Made by a program: the position numbers and the translations under genes. From Vibrio algicola (GTDB lineage: Bacteria; Pseudomonadota; Gammaproteobacteria; Enterobacterales; Vibrionaceae): a DNA stretch of 64,000 nucleotides. The stretch lies in contig NZ_CP045699.1 of assembly GCF_009601765.2 (NCBI RefSeq), positions 2,294,001 through 2,358,000 of the forward strand. Direction: 5' to 3'. A model generated the notes under the pieces. It was not told where the DNA came from, did not search any database, and saw only the letters and a program-made list of their open reading frames with translations. Shown here piece after piece: positions 52,597 through 62,648 of this stretch (positions are counted from its first letter, which is position 1; the number at the start of each line of letters is the position of its first letter).

Positions 52597-53283
52597 TTAT
52601 TTCGCCATTCCAACCACAGCAAGTAATTGATCGATGTTATCTGCCACAAAATCGGGGTTAGAATCTGAAATTGGCTCACCGTGATTGTAACCATAGGTTA
52701 ACCCAAATGAATAGCATCCGGTATTTTTGGCGGCCAGAATATCGTTTTTCGAATCACCTACCATCAACATTTGGCTGGCATTAATATGATGTTTTTCGAG
52801 CAGAAAATTTAATGCCATCGGATCGGGCTTTCTTAATGGAAAGCTATCGCCGCCAATCACATCAACAAAAAAATCGGCAATGTCATGTTGAGTTAAGATC
52901 TCCGGCACAAACTTCGACGGTTTATTGGTGACGATCGCCATTTTAAAGCCAGCTTGATGCAGCGTGTCCAGCGTTTCAACTACGTTCGGGTAAAGGTGAC
53001 TCAGTTGATGCCCACCTTGATGGTAGAAATCATCAAAGCGAATGCGAGCTTCTTTCCATAGTTCGGCATCAAGCGATTCGTCTACCGTCATGCTGCGGCT
53101 TAATGCGCGGCCAATCAATAAATCAGCGCCATTACCAACCCAATCTCGCACCTCTTCCTCTGTCACAGGATCAAATCCTAAACTTTGTACCGCTTGATCG
53201 GCAGCCACGGCCAAATCCGGTACGCTATCTAACAGTGTGCCATCTAAATCGAATGCGATTAATTGAATGTCTTGTAGTGCCAT
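52597..53283 (-). CDS. gph: phosphoglycolate phosphatase
   Basis: A 228-residue HAD hydrolase removing phosphate from 2-phosphoglycolate, a by-product of DNA repair. Motif I FDLDGTLLDS, motif II VTNKP, motif III/IV GDSKNDILAAKNTG. Start at ATG 53283 after AGGGA, eight codons inside the longest frame. Between rpe and trpS, as in other gammaproteobacteria. Confidence 0.94.
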   Translation of the reverse strand: MALQDIQLIAFDLDGTLLDSVPDLAVAADQAVQSLGFDPVTEEEVRDWVGNGADLLIGRALSRSMTVDESLDAELWKEARIRFDDFYHQGGHQLSHLYPNVVETLDTLHQAGFKMAIVTNKPSKFVPEILTQHDIADFFVDVIGGDSFPLRKPDPMALNFLLEKHHINASQMLMVGDSKNDILAAKNTGCYSFGLTYGYNHGEPISDSNPDFVADNIDQLLAVVGMAK

Positions 53284-53312
53284 ATCCCTGCCTATTATCG
53301 ACTGCATAAATG

Positions 53313-53348
53313 TAAAAAAAAGAGGCTTGAGTCTACCCCAAGCCTCTT
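53313..53348 (-). terminator. rpe terminator
   Basis: Stem AAGAGGCTTG/CAAGCCTCTT (53320-53348) followed on the minus strand by a run of T, in the rpe-gph gap. Confidence 0.9.
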
Positions 53349-53391
53349 TCTATATCGACTCTTTAAAGCCTGTAATTAAGTCAATACAATG

Positions 53392-53506
53392 AGCATCTAT
53401 CAATTTGAACATGCCGAAAAGACGCTGAACCCATCCCTGGACGCTTGAGAAAAGACCATCCATGGTCTTTTACACTTTTCTCTATGCTCAATATTGATAG
53501 ATTATG
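53392..53506. repeat. dispersed palindromic repeat, copy 2
   Basis: In the rpe-gph gap. Contains ATCAATTTGAA, GCCGAAAAGACGCTGA, GCTTGAGAAAAG, CCATCCAT and ACACTTTTCTCT in the same order as copy 3. Ends are inverted (GCAT...TATCAAT against ATTGATAGATTATGC). Confidence 0.85.
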
Positions 53507-53538
53507 CACTATCCCGAATTGATATTACTTAACGGGTA

Positions 53539-54210
53539 TTAGTTAGCTTTAGCTAGTTCAGCGCGCATTTGATCAACCACTTCTTTATAGTCTGGTTGAT
53601 TGAAAATGGCCGAACCGGCAACAAACATGTCTGCGCCCGCTTCAGCAATTTCACGAATATTATCCACTTTTACGCCGCCATCAATTTCAAGGCGAATATC
53701 AAAACCGCTGGCATCAATACGTTGGCGCACTTCACGCAGTTTATCTAATGTCGCAGGAATGAAAGATTGACCACCAAAGCCTGGGTTAACCGACATCAAT
53801 AAAATCATATCAATTTTATCCATAATGTAATCTAGGTGATGAAGTGGTGTCGCAGGGTTAAATACCACGCCCGCTTGGCAGCCGTTTTCTTTAATCAGTT
53901 GCAGCGTGCGATCAAGATGCTCCGTTGCTTCAACATGGAAAGTGATCATGGTTGCGCCCGCCTTGGCAAACTCTGGCACAATGGCATCCACCGGCTTCAC
54001 CATCAAATGCACATCAATTGGCGCAGTAATACCGTAATCACGCAATGCTTTACAAATCGGCGCGCCAAAGGTCAGGTTTGGAACGTAATGGTTATCCATC
54101 ACATCGAAATGCACCACATCGGCACCGGCGGCAAGTACTCTTTCAACATCTTCACCTAAACGAGCGAAGTCAGCAGATAAAATGGATGGTGCGATCAAAA
54201 AGTCTTTCAT
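53539..54210 (-). CDS. rpe: ribulose-phosphate 3-epimerase
   Basis: A 223-residue TIM-barrel epimerase of the pentose phosphate pathway. [47 protein letters not shown] and EIDGGV carry the metal ligands and catalytic aspartates. The family N-terminus MKDFLIAPS sets the start. dam, normally just upstream in vibrios, is replaced by glpK here. Confidence 0.96.
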   Translation of the reverse strand: MKDFLIAPSILSADFARLGEDVERVLAAGADVVHFDVMDNHYVPNLTFGAPICKALRDYGITAPIDVHLMVKPVDAIVPEFAKAGATMITFHVEATEHLDRTLQLIKENGCQAGVVFNPATPLHHLDYIMDKIDMILLMSVNPGFGGQSFIPATLDKLREVRQRIDASGFDIRLEIDGGVKVDNIREIAEAGADMFVAGSAIFNQPDYKEVVDQMRAELAKAN

Positions 54211-54368
54211 GGTCAGTTCCGTTTTAGATTCTAGTTGAGGGCGAACATTGCGCCGCAATTCTACCCAAGCAAACGTTTATACTCAAATAACTTCGCTAAA
54301 AATCAGAGATTGAAATGAAAGCATCTTCTTAAGGCGATAAATCAATGGCGTCAGGTTTATTTCTTTAC

Positions 54369-55868
54369 TTACTCCACTTCCCATCCTTTTGCGCATTCAA
54401 TTGCACGCTTCCAACCATTATGGCGACGTTGTCGTTTACCGTCATCTGCGCAGGGTTGAAATGATCGATCCAGTATCGATTTGTGTTTAAGCTCATCAAT
54501 ACTGCGCCAAAAATCAACCGCAAGACCGGCCAAATAGGCGGCGCCTAACGCGGTTACTTCGGTCACCACAGGGCGTTGTACTTCGGTATTAAGAACATCG
54601 GCTTGAAACTGCATTAAGAAGTTATTTTCCACTGCGCCACCATCAACCTTCAAGAAATCAAGCTTGATTCCCGAGTCGGCTTGCATCGCTGAAATCACAT
54701 CTAATGATTGATAAGCGATACTTTCCAATGTGGCGCGAACAATGTGATTACGGTTAACCCCGCGAGTTAAACCGACAATCGCACCACGGGCATAAGGGTC
54801 CCAGTGTGGCGCGCCTAAGCCAGTAAAAGCTGGCACCACATAAGCCCCATTCGAGCTATCGACTTTGGTGGCGAAATATTCGCTATCACTGGCATCATTA
54901 ATTAATCCCATTTCATCACGCAGCCATTGGATCGCGGCGCCGCCCATAAAGACTGCGCCTTCTAATGCATAACTCACTTCACCTTTGGGGCCACAAGCAA
55001 GGGTGGTTAATAAACCATTTTGAGACGTGACCTTTTTATCTCCGGTGTTCATTAACAAGAAGCACCCGGTTCCATAGGTATTTTTCGCTTGTCCGGCGTT
55101 AACACACATTTGACCAAATAATGCCGCTTGCTGATCGCCAGCAATACCCGCAATAGGAATACGAGTTCCTCCTTTACCGCCAATATTGACATCAGCATAC
55201 ACCTCAGACGATGACTTCACTTCTGGCATCATAGAAAGCGGGATACCCATAGCGCCGAGCAACTTGTCATCCCATTCAAGGGTATTAATATTAAACAACA
55301 TGGTACGGCTGGCATTGGTCGGATCGGTAACATGAGTACGGCCTTGGGTCATATTCCAGATCAGCCATGAATCCACCGTACCAAATGCAAGTTCACCGTT
55401 TTCAGCTTGCTCGCGCGCACCTTCTACATTATCTAAAATCCATTTAACTTTAGTACCAGAGAAGTACGGATCGACCACAAGACCGGTATTTTCAAGGATA
55501 TAGCTTTCAAGCCCTGCTGCCTTTAGATCTTCACAAATACTGGCGGTACGGCGACATTGCCACACGATGGCGTTATAAATCGGTTTACCGGTTTGACGGT
55601 TCCATACGATAGTGGTTTCACGCTGATTGGTGATCCCAATGGCTGCGATTTCGTCCGAATGTAAACCGCCCTTTGCCAAGGCTTCAATTAATGTGGAGCT
55701 TTGACTGGCCCAGATTTCCACAGGATCATGCTCCACCCAACCCGCTTGAGGGTAAATCTGGCTGAATTCACGCTGCGCGCTACACACAATATTGGCATCA
55801 CGATCGAGAACCACCGCGCGAGAACTGGTAGTGCCTTGGTCTAAAGCAACGATATATTTTTTTTCCAT
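54369..55868 (-). CDS. glpK: glycerol kinase
   Basis: A 499-residue FGGY kinase making glycerol 3-phosphate. N-terminal [23 protein letters not shown] and the C-terminal ATP-site segment [16 protein letters not shown] are intact. Divergent from glpD across 86 bp; no glpF facilitator is in the window. Confidence 0.97.
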   Translation of the reverse strand: MEKKYIVALDQGTTSSRAVVLDRDANIVCSAQREFSQIYPQAGWVEHDPVEIWASQSSTLIEALAKGGLHSDEIAAIGITNQRETTIVWNRQTGKPIYNAIVWQCRRTASICEDLKAAGLESYILENTGLVVDPYFSGTKVKWILDNVEGAREQAENGELAFGTVDSWLIWNMTQGRTHVTDPTNASRTMLFNINTLEWDDKLLGAMGIPLSMMPEVKSSSEVYADVNIGGKGGTRIPIAGIAGDQQAALFGQMCVNAGQAKNTYGTGCFLLMNTGDKKVTSQNGLLTTLACGPKGEVSYALEGAVFMGGAAIQWLRDEMGLINDASDSEYFATKVDSSNGAYVVPAFTGLGAPHWDPYARGAIVGLTRGVNRNHIVRATLESIAYQSLDVISAMQADSGIKLDFLKVDGGAVENNFLMQFQADVLNTEVQRPVVTEVTALGAAYLAGLAVDFWRSIDELKHKSILDRSFQPCADDGKRQRRHNGWKRAIECAKGWEVE

Positions 55869-55954
55869 CTCTCGAACCTTACTAATTTCACATCATTAAG
55901 ATGATTTTAACGCTAAAATCAGAGAAATACGCAATAAAAAACCAAAGGGAATAT
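55869..55954. promoter_or_regulatory. glpK-glpD divergent control region
   Basis: 86 bp that must hold both promoters and probably operators of a GlpR-type repressor. ATCATTAAGATGAT is a near-palindrome at about 55892-55905. I could not assign promoter boxes. Confidence 0.45.
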
Positions 55955-57481
55955 ATGGATACATTGGATGTGATCATTGTAGGCGGTGGGATCAACGGTG
56001 CGGGTATTGCCGCTGACGCTTCTGGTCGAAATCTTAAAGTCGGTTTGTACGAATCAAGCGACTTTGCCTCTGCCACTTCTTCTGCCAGCTCAAAACTTAT
56101 CCATGGCGGTTTGCGCTATCTTGAGCATTACGAGTTTCGTTTGGTATCGGAATCTCTTGCCGAGCGAGAAATATTACTCAAAAAAGCCCCTCATATTGCT
56201 AAGCCAATGCGCTTTCGTTTGCCTCATCGCCCTTTTTTACGCCCTGCTTGGATGATCCGTGCTGGTTTGTTTCTTTATGATAATTTAGGTAAACGATCAC
56301 TCTTATCTAAGCATAATAGACGATTAAAAGGCAGTCACAGCGTCGATTTCCGCCCGACTCATGTGTTGAAAGATGAGATAACAAAAGGCTTTGAATATTC
56401 TGATTGCTGGGTCGATGATGCCCGTTTAGTGCTATTCAATATTTTACAGGCCCAACAGCAAGGCGCTGAAGTTAAAAACTATTGTCACGTTGAAAAGGCA
56501 CAACGTCTGGGTGATATTTGGCAAGTCATTTTATTTGATAAACGTACCAATACTCGTTTTGAACGTCGCGCTCATGCTTTGGTCAATGCCGCCGGCCCTT
56601 GGGTACGCAGCTTTATTACCGATAACATCGACGCAGTATCTCCTTACGGTATTCGCTTAATTAAAGGCTCACATATTATCGTGCCGAAAATTCATCATGA
56701 AGAACAAGCCTACCTATTGCAAAATGATGATCAGCGAATCGTCTTCGTCATTCCTTATCTCGATGATTATTCTTTAATTGGCACTACTGATGTTGAGTAC
56801 CAAGGCGACCCACGCAAGGTCACAATTGATCAGCAAGAAGTGGATTATTTAATTGATGTGGTCAATAAGCATTTCATTCATCAAATTAAAGCGGATGACA
56901 TTGTCTCAACTTACAGCGGTGTACGACCTTTGTGTGACGATGAGTCTGATTCGCCCCAAGCCATTACTCGTGATTATACTCTTTCACTGCAGCAACAAGC
57001 TTCATTACAACAAGGGTCATCAGAACAAAAAGGCGAGCAAGCACCATTACTGTCTATTTTTGGTGGCAAGTTAACGACTTACCGAAAGTTAGCCGAATCA
57101 GCCATGGATCAGTTGGCACCATTCTTTCCACAAATGGGCGACAGTTGGACCGCAGAGTCCATCTTACCTGGCGGCGAGCAATATGATGAAAATCAATTAA
57201 CTCGCCAGTTGCGTCAACAATGCCCTTGGCTCGACAATAAAACCCTTCATCGTTATTGTCATCAATATGGAACCCAAGCGAAAAAAATGCTGACGGATAT
57301 ACAACAAGAGACCGAAATGGGACACCACTTTGGCCAAGGCGTGTATCAAACCGAGTTAGATTATCTACTGCAGCATGAATTTGCTTTAACTGCGCAAGAT
57401 GTTTTATGGCGTCGAACCAAGCTGGGCATTATTTTATCCGCAGAAGTGCAAGCCAAAATAACCTCCTATATCGAGAGCTAG
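55955..57481 (+). CDS. glpD: aerobic glycerol-3-phosphate dehydrogenase
   Basis: A 508-residue FAD enzyme oxidising glycerol 3-phosphate to dihydroxyacetone phosphate with quinone reduction at the membrane. FAD motif VIIVGGGINGAGIA, SSKLIHGGLRYLEHYEFRLVSE and SGVRPLCDDESDSPQAITRDY match E. coli closely. Start at ATG 55955 behind AAGGGA. A short Gln/Ser-rich insertion lies near residues 350-370. Confidence 0.96.
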   Translation: MDTLDVIIVGGGINGAGIAADASGRNLKVGLYESSDFASATSSASSKLIHGGLRYLEHYEFRLVSESLAEREILLKKAPHIAKPMRFRLPHRPFLRPAWMIRAGLFLYDNLGKRSLLSKHNRRLKGSHSVDFRPTHVLKDEITKGFEYSDCWVDDARLVLFNILQAQQQGAEVKNYCHVEKAQRLGDIWQVILFDKRTNTRFERRAHALVNAAGPWVRSFITDNIDAVSPYGIRLIKGSHIIVPKIHHEEQAYLLQNDDQRIVFVIPYLDDYSLIGTTDVEYQGDPRKVTIDQQEVDYLIDVVNKHFIHQIKADDIVSTYSGVRPLCDDESDSPQAITRDYTLSLQQQASLQQGSSEQKGEQAPLLSIFGGKLTTYRKLAESAMDQLAPFFPQMGDSWTAESILPGGEQYDENQLTRQLRQQCPWLDNKTLHRYCHQYGTQAKKMLTDIQQETEMGHHFGQGVYQTELDYLLQHEFALTAQDVLWRRTKLGIILSAEVQAKITSYIES

Positions 57482-57531
57482 CATCAAAAGTCTGAGGGGA
57501 AATCCAACATTTTCGAACTTGGATTTCCTCG

Positions 57532-58296
57532 CTACCTTTCGAGAAACCCTTCCACCGTTTCGCAAAACAATTCAGGCTCGCTCATAAACGGCGCGTGAGA
57601 TGACGAGTGAAAAATACAGCACTCACTGCTGGGTGCCAGTTCGGATACCAATGTCGCCACTTTATTCGGTACTAAGCCATCCAAACGACCATATAAACGC
57701 AAAAAAGGCATACTGATATCGGACAATCCTGGGCGAAGGTCTACCTCAGATAAAATATCTAATCCGATTCGTAATGCCTCGGGATCGGGCATTGGACGAG
57801 AGAATACTTGTTTCTTAATCGCTTTAACATCATGGCGCGCCGAAGGACTGCCAAGGGCTTGCAGCAACATAAAACCTTCAATCGTCAGCTTAAAATTACT
57901 GGTTAATTGTGAGGTAAAGTCGGTTAGCACTTTAGGTAAAATGCCACGCCAGCCTTTTTCGGCAGCAAACTTAGGCGAACTTGCCACCGTAATGAGCTTG
58001 CTAACCCGATCGGGGTGGTTAAGCGCAATATTCGTCGCCACTAAACCGCCCAAAGACCAGCCTAAATACACCGCTTTTTGTGGCGCTTGAGCTAACACTT
58101 GCTGGCACATATCATCAAGGTCTTGCGCCGATTGAGCGTGACTTAAACCATAGCCAGGCAAATCAACACTGTGCACGCGAAACTTGACCGATAGCGCATC
58201 AATGGTCGGCTGCCAGACTGCGCCATTCATGCCCCAGCCGTGGATCAAGACAATATCCAATCCCTCACCTTGGCTTTGCCAGTGTAATTTACTCAT
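57532..58296 (-). CDS. bioH: pimeloyl-ACP methyl ester esterase BioH
   Basis: A 254-residue alpha/beta hydrolase ending the methyl-disguised fatty-acid route to pimeloyl-ACP for biotin. Oxyanion HGWG near residue 20, nucleophile Ser in GWSLGG, Asp in GRLDGLVP and His in SHAPF. Start at 58296 behind GGAG. Divergent from the comF gene, the standard arrangement. Confidence 0.94.
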   Translation of the reverse strand: MSKLHWQSQGEGLDIVLIHGWGMNGAVWQPTIDALSVKFRVHSVDLPGYGLSHAQSAQDLDDMCQQVLAQAPQKAVYLGWSLGGLVATNIALNHPDRVSKLITVASSPKFAAEKGWRGILPKVLTDFTSQLTSNFKLTIEGFMLLQALGSPSARHDVKAIKKQVFSRPMPDPEALRIGLDILSEVDLRPGLSDISMPFLRLYGRLDGLVPNKVATLVSELAPSSECCIFHSSSHAPFMSEPELFCETVEGFLER

Positions 58297-58382
58297 CCTT
58301 GCTCCTACTAAATTCATACATTGATGCGTGACAATTATGGCACCATTATACCTTTATTCGAACAAGCAAAATACTCTATCTT

Positions 58383-59165
58383 ATGGATCTTAACCGCTCA
58401 CTTTCTCGCTTTATCACCCGATGTCTGCCAAGGCAGTGTCAGTTATGCCACCTCACCATTGATGATAACAGTGATTTAAAATCGGATGATGTAGAGCTTA
58501 ATAAGCAAAAGGATCATAGTAGGCCAAATACTGATTTACCGTTATGGTGCGCCACTTGTTGTGAGCAATTTTTTAGTCATGAGCCTCGTTGTCAACGCTG
58601 TGGGTTAGAGACACTGAAACCGACTAAACTGTGCGGTCAATGCCTAGTGGATCCTCCCGCCTGGGATCGCTTATATTGTGTCAATAACTATCAATTCCCA
58701 CTCAGCAAAAGTGTACAAGATTTTAAATATCACGGTCAGTTTTGGTTGGCTTACGATTTAGCGACTCTGTTAAAAGCGCAAATCCCCCAGCCCGCGCCAG
58801 AATGCATTGCGGTGCCTTTACATTGGCGACGATTATTATCACGAGGTTTCAATCAAAGCCGATCATTGGCGTTTCAATTAGTGAGTCAATGGCAGCAGCA
58901 AGGGGAAAATGTCAGCCTTAATAATCAGGTTTTTCGCCGTCGCTATGCCACCATTCAACAAAAAGGGCTGAATAAGAAACAACGGCGTAAAAATTTACGC
59001 GGCGCTTTTGTATTGCGTCAAATTCCTAAGTATAAGCATGTTGCCATTATTGATGATGTGGTCACCACCGGCAGTACTCTGACGCCTTTATGCCAAGCAT
59101 TGCGCAAGGCGGGAGTGGAAAGAATTGATATCTATTGCTTATGTCGCACACCGGAACCTAAGTAA
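58383..59165 (+). CDS. gntX: ComF/GntX family protein
   Basis: A 260-residue protein with N-terminal zinc-binding cysteine pairs (CQLC, CATC, CQRC, CGQC within residues 19-85) and a C-terminal phosphoribosyltransferase domain (HVAIIDDVVTTGSTLTPLCQAL). ComF is required for natural transformation, acting on single-stranded DNA in the cytoplasm; E. coli calls it GntX. An acidic insertion (about 25-45) looks lineage-specific. Confidence 0.9.
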   Translation: MDLNRSLSRFITRCLPRQCQLCHLTIDDNSDLKSDDVELNKQKDHSRPNTDLPLWCATCCEQFFSHEPRCQRCGLETLKPTKLCGQCLVDPPAWDRLYCVNNYQFPLSKSVQDFKYHGQFWLAYDLATLLKAQIPQPAPECIAVPLHWRRLLSRGFNQSRSLAFQLVSQWQQQGENVSLNNQVFRRRYATIQQKGLNKKQRRKNLRGAFVLRQIPKYKHVAIIDDVVTTGSTLTPLCQALRKAGVERIDIYCLCRTPEPK

Positions 59166-59354
59166 GTTACCAATTAAATCGCATTGAAAATCAATCAAAA
59201 ATAGCCATTTATCGTAATCATTTGCTTTATCAAATTGGCATGAAAAGAGAATTGAAATCAAATTTCTATTAAATAGTGGTAAAAGAGGCTGGATCATAAT
59301 AATCAGAAGAGTAAAATAACCGCAAAATCCCACTAAAATAGTCAGGTATTAGCC

Positions 59355-59948
59355 GTGTCAGATACAAATACTATTACAATTACAGAGAATGCCGAAGCAC
59401 ACTTTGGTAAATTACTTGAGCAGCAACCAAATGAAACGCATATTCGTGTCTTCGTGGTCAACCCAGGAACACCGAATGCAGAATGTGGCGTGTCTTATTG
59501 CCCACCAGAAGCCGTTGAAGCGTCTGATTTAGTACTGAATTTCAGTGGTTTTAATGCTTATATTGATGAGATCAGCCTGCCTTTCCTAGAAGATGCAGAG
59601 ATTGATTTCGTTACCGATAAAATGGGTTCTCAATTAACGCTAAAAGCGCCAAACGCTAAAATGCGTAAATTGGACGACGACGCACCGTTAATGGCGCGCG
59701 TTGACTATGCGATTCAAACCCAAGTAAACCCACAACTTGCCAGCCACGGCGGCCATATTAGCTTGATCAGCATCTCTGATTCAGGTGTGGCTTTAGTGCA
59801 ATTTGGCGGCGGTTGTAATGGTTGTTCTATGGTCGATGTCACGCTAAAAGATGGTGTTGAAAAACAACTTATCGAACAGTTCCCTGGTGAGCTTACTGCG
59901 GTACGAGATTCAACTGAACACGAAGCTGGTGATCACTCTTACATGTAA
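59355..59948 (+). CDS. nfuA: Fe-S biogenesis protein NfuA
   Basis: A 197-residue [4Fe-4S] carrier. N-terminal degenerate A-type domain (1-95) and C-terminal Nfu domain with CNGC ([19 protein letters not shown]). GTG start at 59355. It sits after bioH/gntX, as in E. coli. Confidence 0.95.
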   Translation: MSDTNTITITENAEAHFGKLLEQQPNETHIRVFVVNPGTPNAECGVSYCPPEAVEASDLVLNFSGFNAYIDEISLPFLEDAEIDFVTDKMGSQLTLKAPNAKMRKLDDDAPLMARVDYAIQTQVNPQLASHGGHISLISISDSGVALVQFGGGCNGCSMVDVTLKDGVEKQLIEQFPGELTAVRDSTEHEAGDHSYM

Positions 59949-60004
59949 GCATGGAGAGATGCTAACCTCGAATAACGAGAAAAGCAGATTGTCATCAAAT
60001 GAAG

Positions 60005-60028
60005 CCGAGCCTAACCGCTCGGTTTTTT
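60005..60028 (+). terminator. nfuA terminator
   Basis: Stem CCGAGC/GCTCGG followed by TTTTTT, 57 bp after nfuA. Confidence 0.9.
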
Positions 60029-60047
60029 ATGCTCTTCACCTTATATA

Positions 60048-60197
60048 ATACTAATTCCATTTAATATTTGATCAATTTGAATACGCCGAAAAGACGCTGA
60101 TCCATCCTTGGTCGCTTGAGAAAAGGCCATCCATCGCCTTTGACACTTTTCTCTGTATTCAATTTTGAACCATCATTAAATTTATGGAATTGGTATA
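60048..60197. repeat. dispersed palindromic repeat, copy 3 (most complete)
   Basis: About 150 bp with inverted ends: ATACTAATTCCAT on the left and ATGGAATTGGTAT on the right. The interior has GAATACGCCGAAAAG against CTTTTCTCTGTATTC and a second pairing GAGAAAAG/CTTTTCTC. No coding capacity. MITE- or REP-like. Confidence 0.88.
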
Positions 60198-60470
60198 ACT
60201 AAAGCAATAAGTCTCTTTTGGCTGCGGGATTTATTTGAATCTGGATTTAATCGCGAGTTCATCATACAGCCTTCTGAGACCAAGCAAAATTTAGGCAGAT
60301 TCCGGTCCCAAATACACTGGAGATCATTCAAATTATATTTCCCCTCAGGCACGGGTCGCCCATAAACAAAACGTCTACTACAAATAAAAAACGTAAACTT
60401 GCGTAAAAATCACACATTCTTCACATAAAATCGTTCATAATTCCCCTCACAAAAATAGGGAGATTACTTA
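60198..60470. other. gap upstream of cytochrome b561 gene
   Basis: 273 bp with no supported gene; presumably the promoter region of the b561 gene. With the repeat and terminator to its left it makes up the 522-bp nfuA-b561 interval. Confidence 0.5.
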
Positions 60471-60995
60471 ATGCGTTATTCTAAACCTCAAATCGCACTG
60501 CACTGGCTTATATTGTTATTGATCGCTGTAACTTATGCGGCGATTGAACTCAAAGGCTTTATTCCAAAACCAAATCCTTGGCATAATTACGTCAAAATCA
60601 TTCACTTTAATGCTGGCATATTGGTGTTGGTATTGATGTTGCTGCGGGTGTATCTAAAAAAGAAATACACCTCTCCGGCCATTTCACCAAAACCACCAGC
60701 GTGGCAGACGGGTCTATCACATCTGGCACATAGTTTGCTGTATCTTGGGTTTATTGCCTTGCCAATTTTAGGCATCAGTTTGCTGTTTGTAGCAGGAAAA
60801 TCTTGGCCGTTATTGGGAATCTCGATGCCAGCCGCCTCCATTGCCGATAAAGCAACTGCAGGCACGATTAAAGATTTTCATGAGTGGATTGCCAATGCGG
60901 GTTACTTCGTGATTGGTATTCATGCTATTGCGGCTTTGTATCATCATTATGTGGTAAAAGATGACACCTTAGTGCGGATGATGCCGAAGAAATAA
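60471..60995 (+). CDS. cytochrome b561 family protein
   Basis: A 174-residue, four-helix di-haem b membrane protein (YSKPQIALHWLILLLIAVTYAAIELKGF; IIHFNAGILVLVLMLLRVY; HEWIANAGYFVIGIHAIAALYHHYV). Histidines in helices 1, 2 and 4 fit the haem ligands. In E. coli CybB oxidises quinol and reduces superoxide. It is flanked on both sides by copies of the dispersed repeat. Confidence 0.88.
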   Translation: MRYSKPQIALHWLILLLIAVTYAAIELKGFIPKPNPWHNYVKIIHFNAGILVLVLMLLRVYLKKKYTSPAISPKPPAWQTGLSHLAHSLLYLGFIALPILGISLLFVAGKSWPLLGISMPAASIADKATAGTIKDFHEWIANAGYFVIGIHAIAALYHHYVVKDDTLVRMMPKK

Positions 60996-61073
60996 TACCA
61001 ATTCCATTTAATATTTGATCAATTTGAATACGCCGAAAAGACACTGATCCGTCCTTGGTCGCTTGAGAAAAGT
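60995..61073. repeat. dispersed palindromic repeat, copy 4 (left half)
   Basis: ATACCAATTCCATTTAATATTTG and onward to GCTTGAGAAAAG is nearly identical to the left half of copy 3, then it stops at the b561/cysQ terminator. Its first base is the last base of the b561 stop codon. Confidence 0.88.
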
Positions 61074-61074
61074 G

Positions 61075-61107
61075 AAAGCCCACATCAAAATGAGGTGGGC
61101 TTTTTTA
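61075..61107. terminator. bidirectional terminator, b561/cysQ
   Basis: Stem AAAGCCCAC-TCA/TGA-GTGGGCTTT with T-run on the plus strand and some T on the minus, between converging genes. Confidence 0.85.
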
Positions 61108-61145
61108 TTTCACAACAACTTTCACAACAATAAAGATGATAGCAG

Positions 61146-61973
61146 TTAGATTTTCAATATGGTGTGCCAATCGATGCTTTGATCGCCTAACACGATAAAG
61201 TTTGGATTCTCGAGGGTTGCTCGCAAGTTATAAGATAACGGTTCAAGTTTAGTCGATAAAATACGCCCACCCGCCTCTTCAACAATGCATTGTGTGGCGG
61301 CAGTATCCCATTCGCCAGTTGGCCCTAAACGAACATAACAATCCACTGCACCTTCTGCGACTAAACACGCTTTTAACGCCGCAGACCCTAACGAGACCAA
61401 GTCATAGTTACGCGCTGGTGATAGTTGGTTGGTCAGGTTTTTGATATTTTGACGGCGACTAATCGCAATCGAAATCGACTGTTCCGCACTTTGATGTTTA
61501 TGCGTTGTAAGTGCAATCTGCTCATCCGCAGCTGGGATCTTCCATGCCCCTTGCCCATGATAAGCAAAATAAGTGACGCCAGAAACCGGCGCGTACACCA
61601 CTCCCATGATCGGACGATTATTCTCGATTAATGCAATAACAGTAGCAAAGTCGCCACTGCGAGCAATAAATTCTTGGGTGCCATCCAGTGGGTCCACCAG
61701 CCAATACCGATCCCATTGGGCGCGTTCGGCTAAAGGAATATCCGCCGCTTCTTCTGATAACACTGGTATATCGGGCGTGAGCAGAGGTAGCTTTTGGGTA
61801 ATAATGTCATGCGCCGCAAGATCGGCCGTAGTTACAGGGGTGTCGTCTTGTTTGGTGAATTCTTGGTAATCTTTGCTGTGATAAATATCTAAAATACGCA
61901 GCCCTGCTTCACGGGCAATGCTCATCACCTCTGGCAATAAGTGTGATAAATCTTGAGGTGAAGATGCGGTCAT
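61146..61973 (-). CDS. cysQ: 3'(2'),5'-bisphosphate nucleotidase CysQ
   Basis: A 275-residue inositol-monophosphatase-fold enzyme removing the 3' phosphate from PAP, a by-product of sulfate assimilation. Metal motif DPLDGTQEF (about 94-102), EEAAD upstream, and GEWDTAA near the C-terminus. One base downstream of nudE. Confidence 0.95.
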   Translation of the reverse strand: MTASSPQDLSHLLPEVMSIAREAGLRILDIYHSKDYQEFTKQDDTPVTTADLAAHDIITQKLPLLTPDIPVLSEEAADIPLAERAQWDRYWLVDPLDGTQEFIARSGDFATVIALIENNRPIMGVVYAPVSGVTYFAYHGQGAWKIPAADEQIALTTHKHQSAEQSISIAISRRQNIKNLTNQLSPARNYDLVSLGSAALKACLVAEGAVDCYVRLGPTGEWDTAATQCIVEEAGGRILSTKLEPLSYNLRATLENPNFIVLGDQSIDWHTILKI

Positions 61974-61974
61974 A

Positions 61975-62529
61975 TTATGCCTCCTTGGCCAACACTCGCA
62001 CCGCCAGCATTAAAGCGGTGATGCTTCTGGCTTCACAAAAATCCAAATGGGTCAGTAACTCTTCTGCTTGTTGCAATGGCCAACGAACCACTTCTAGCTC
62101 TTCAGGTTCATCCCCAACTAAGCGCTCAGGGTAAAGGTCTTGCGCTAGAAATAACGTCATAGTGCTAGAGAAATACGATGGTGCTAAAACGATTTGCTTC
62201 AATGGCGTCCAAACATGTGCGCCCATGCCGATCTCTTCTTTTAATTCACGATCGCCTGCTTGCTGGGGGTTTTCACCTGGATCAATTAAGCCTTTAGGAA
62301 AACCTAACTCATATCGCTCAGTGCCTGCGCAGTATTCGCGGATCAACAATAAGTCGCCTTGAGCGGTCACCGGCACCACCATTACGCCACCACGATTGCT
62401 CGGTTTCATACGCTCATAGGTACGTTCTTCACCATTAGAAAAGCGCAAATCCATCGCTTCAACGGTAAATAGCCGAGACTGAGCCACCACAGATGTGGCT
62501 AAAATTTCAGGGGCTTTATGTTTTGCCAT
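61975..62529 (-). CDS. nudE: ADP compounds hydrolase NudE
   Basis: A 184-residue Nudix hydrolase acting on ADP-ribose, NADH and Ap3A in E. coli. The Nudix box runs GLIDPGENPQQAGDRELKEEIG. Coupled to cysQ and next to the gsp genes, as in other vibrios. Confidence 0.93.
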   Translation of the reverse strand: MAKHKAPEILATSVVAQSRLFTVEAMDLRFSNGEERTYERMKPSNRGGVMVVPVTAQGDLLLIREYCAGTERYELGFPKGLIDPGENPQQAGDRELKEEIGMGAHVWTPLKQIVLAPSYFSSTMTLFLAQDLYPERLVGDEPEELEVVRWPLQQAEELLTHLDFCEARSITALMLAVRVLAKEA

Positions 62530-62648
62530 CTCAGTATTCTCCTTTACTCTTCATACTTGAAATTGCAGCTTGGTTGGCTACGTTCCCAATCATTTAGGTA
62601 AGCTAAAATCATCGGCTTCAATTACTTTGAGTACTGTTCATATAATTA

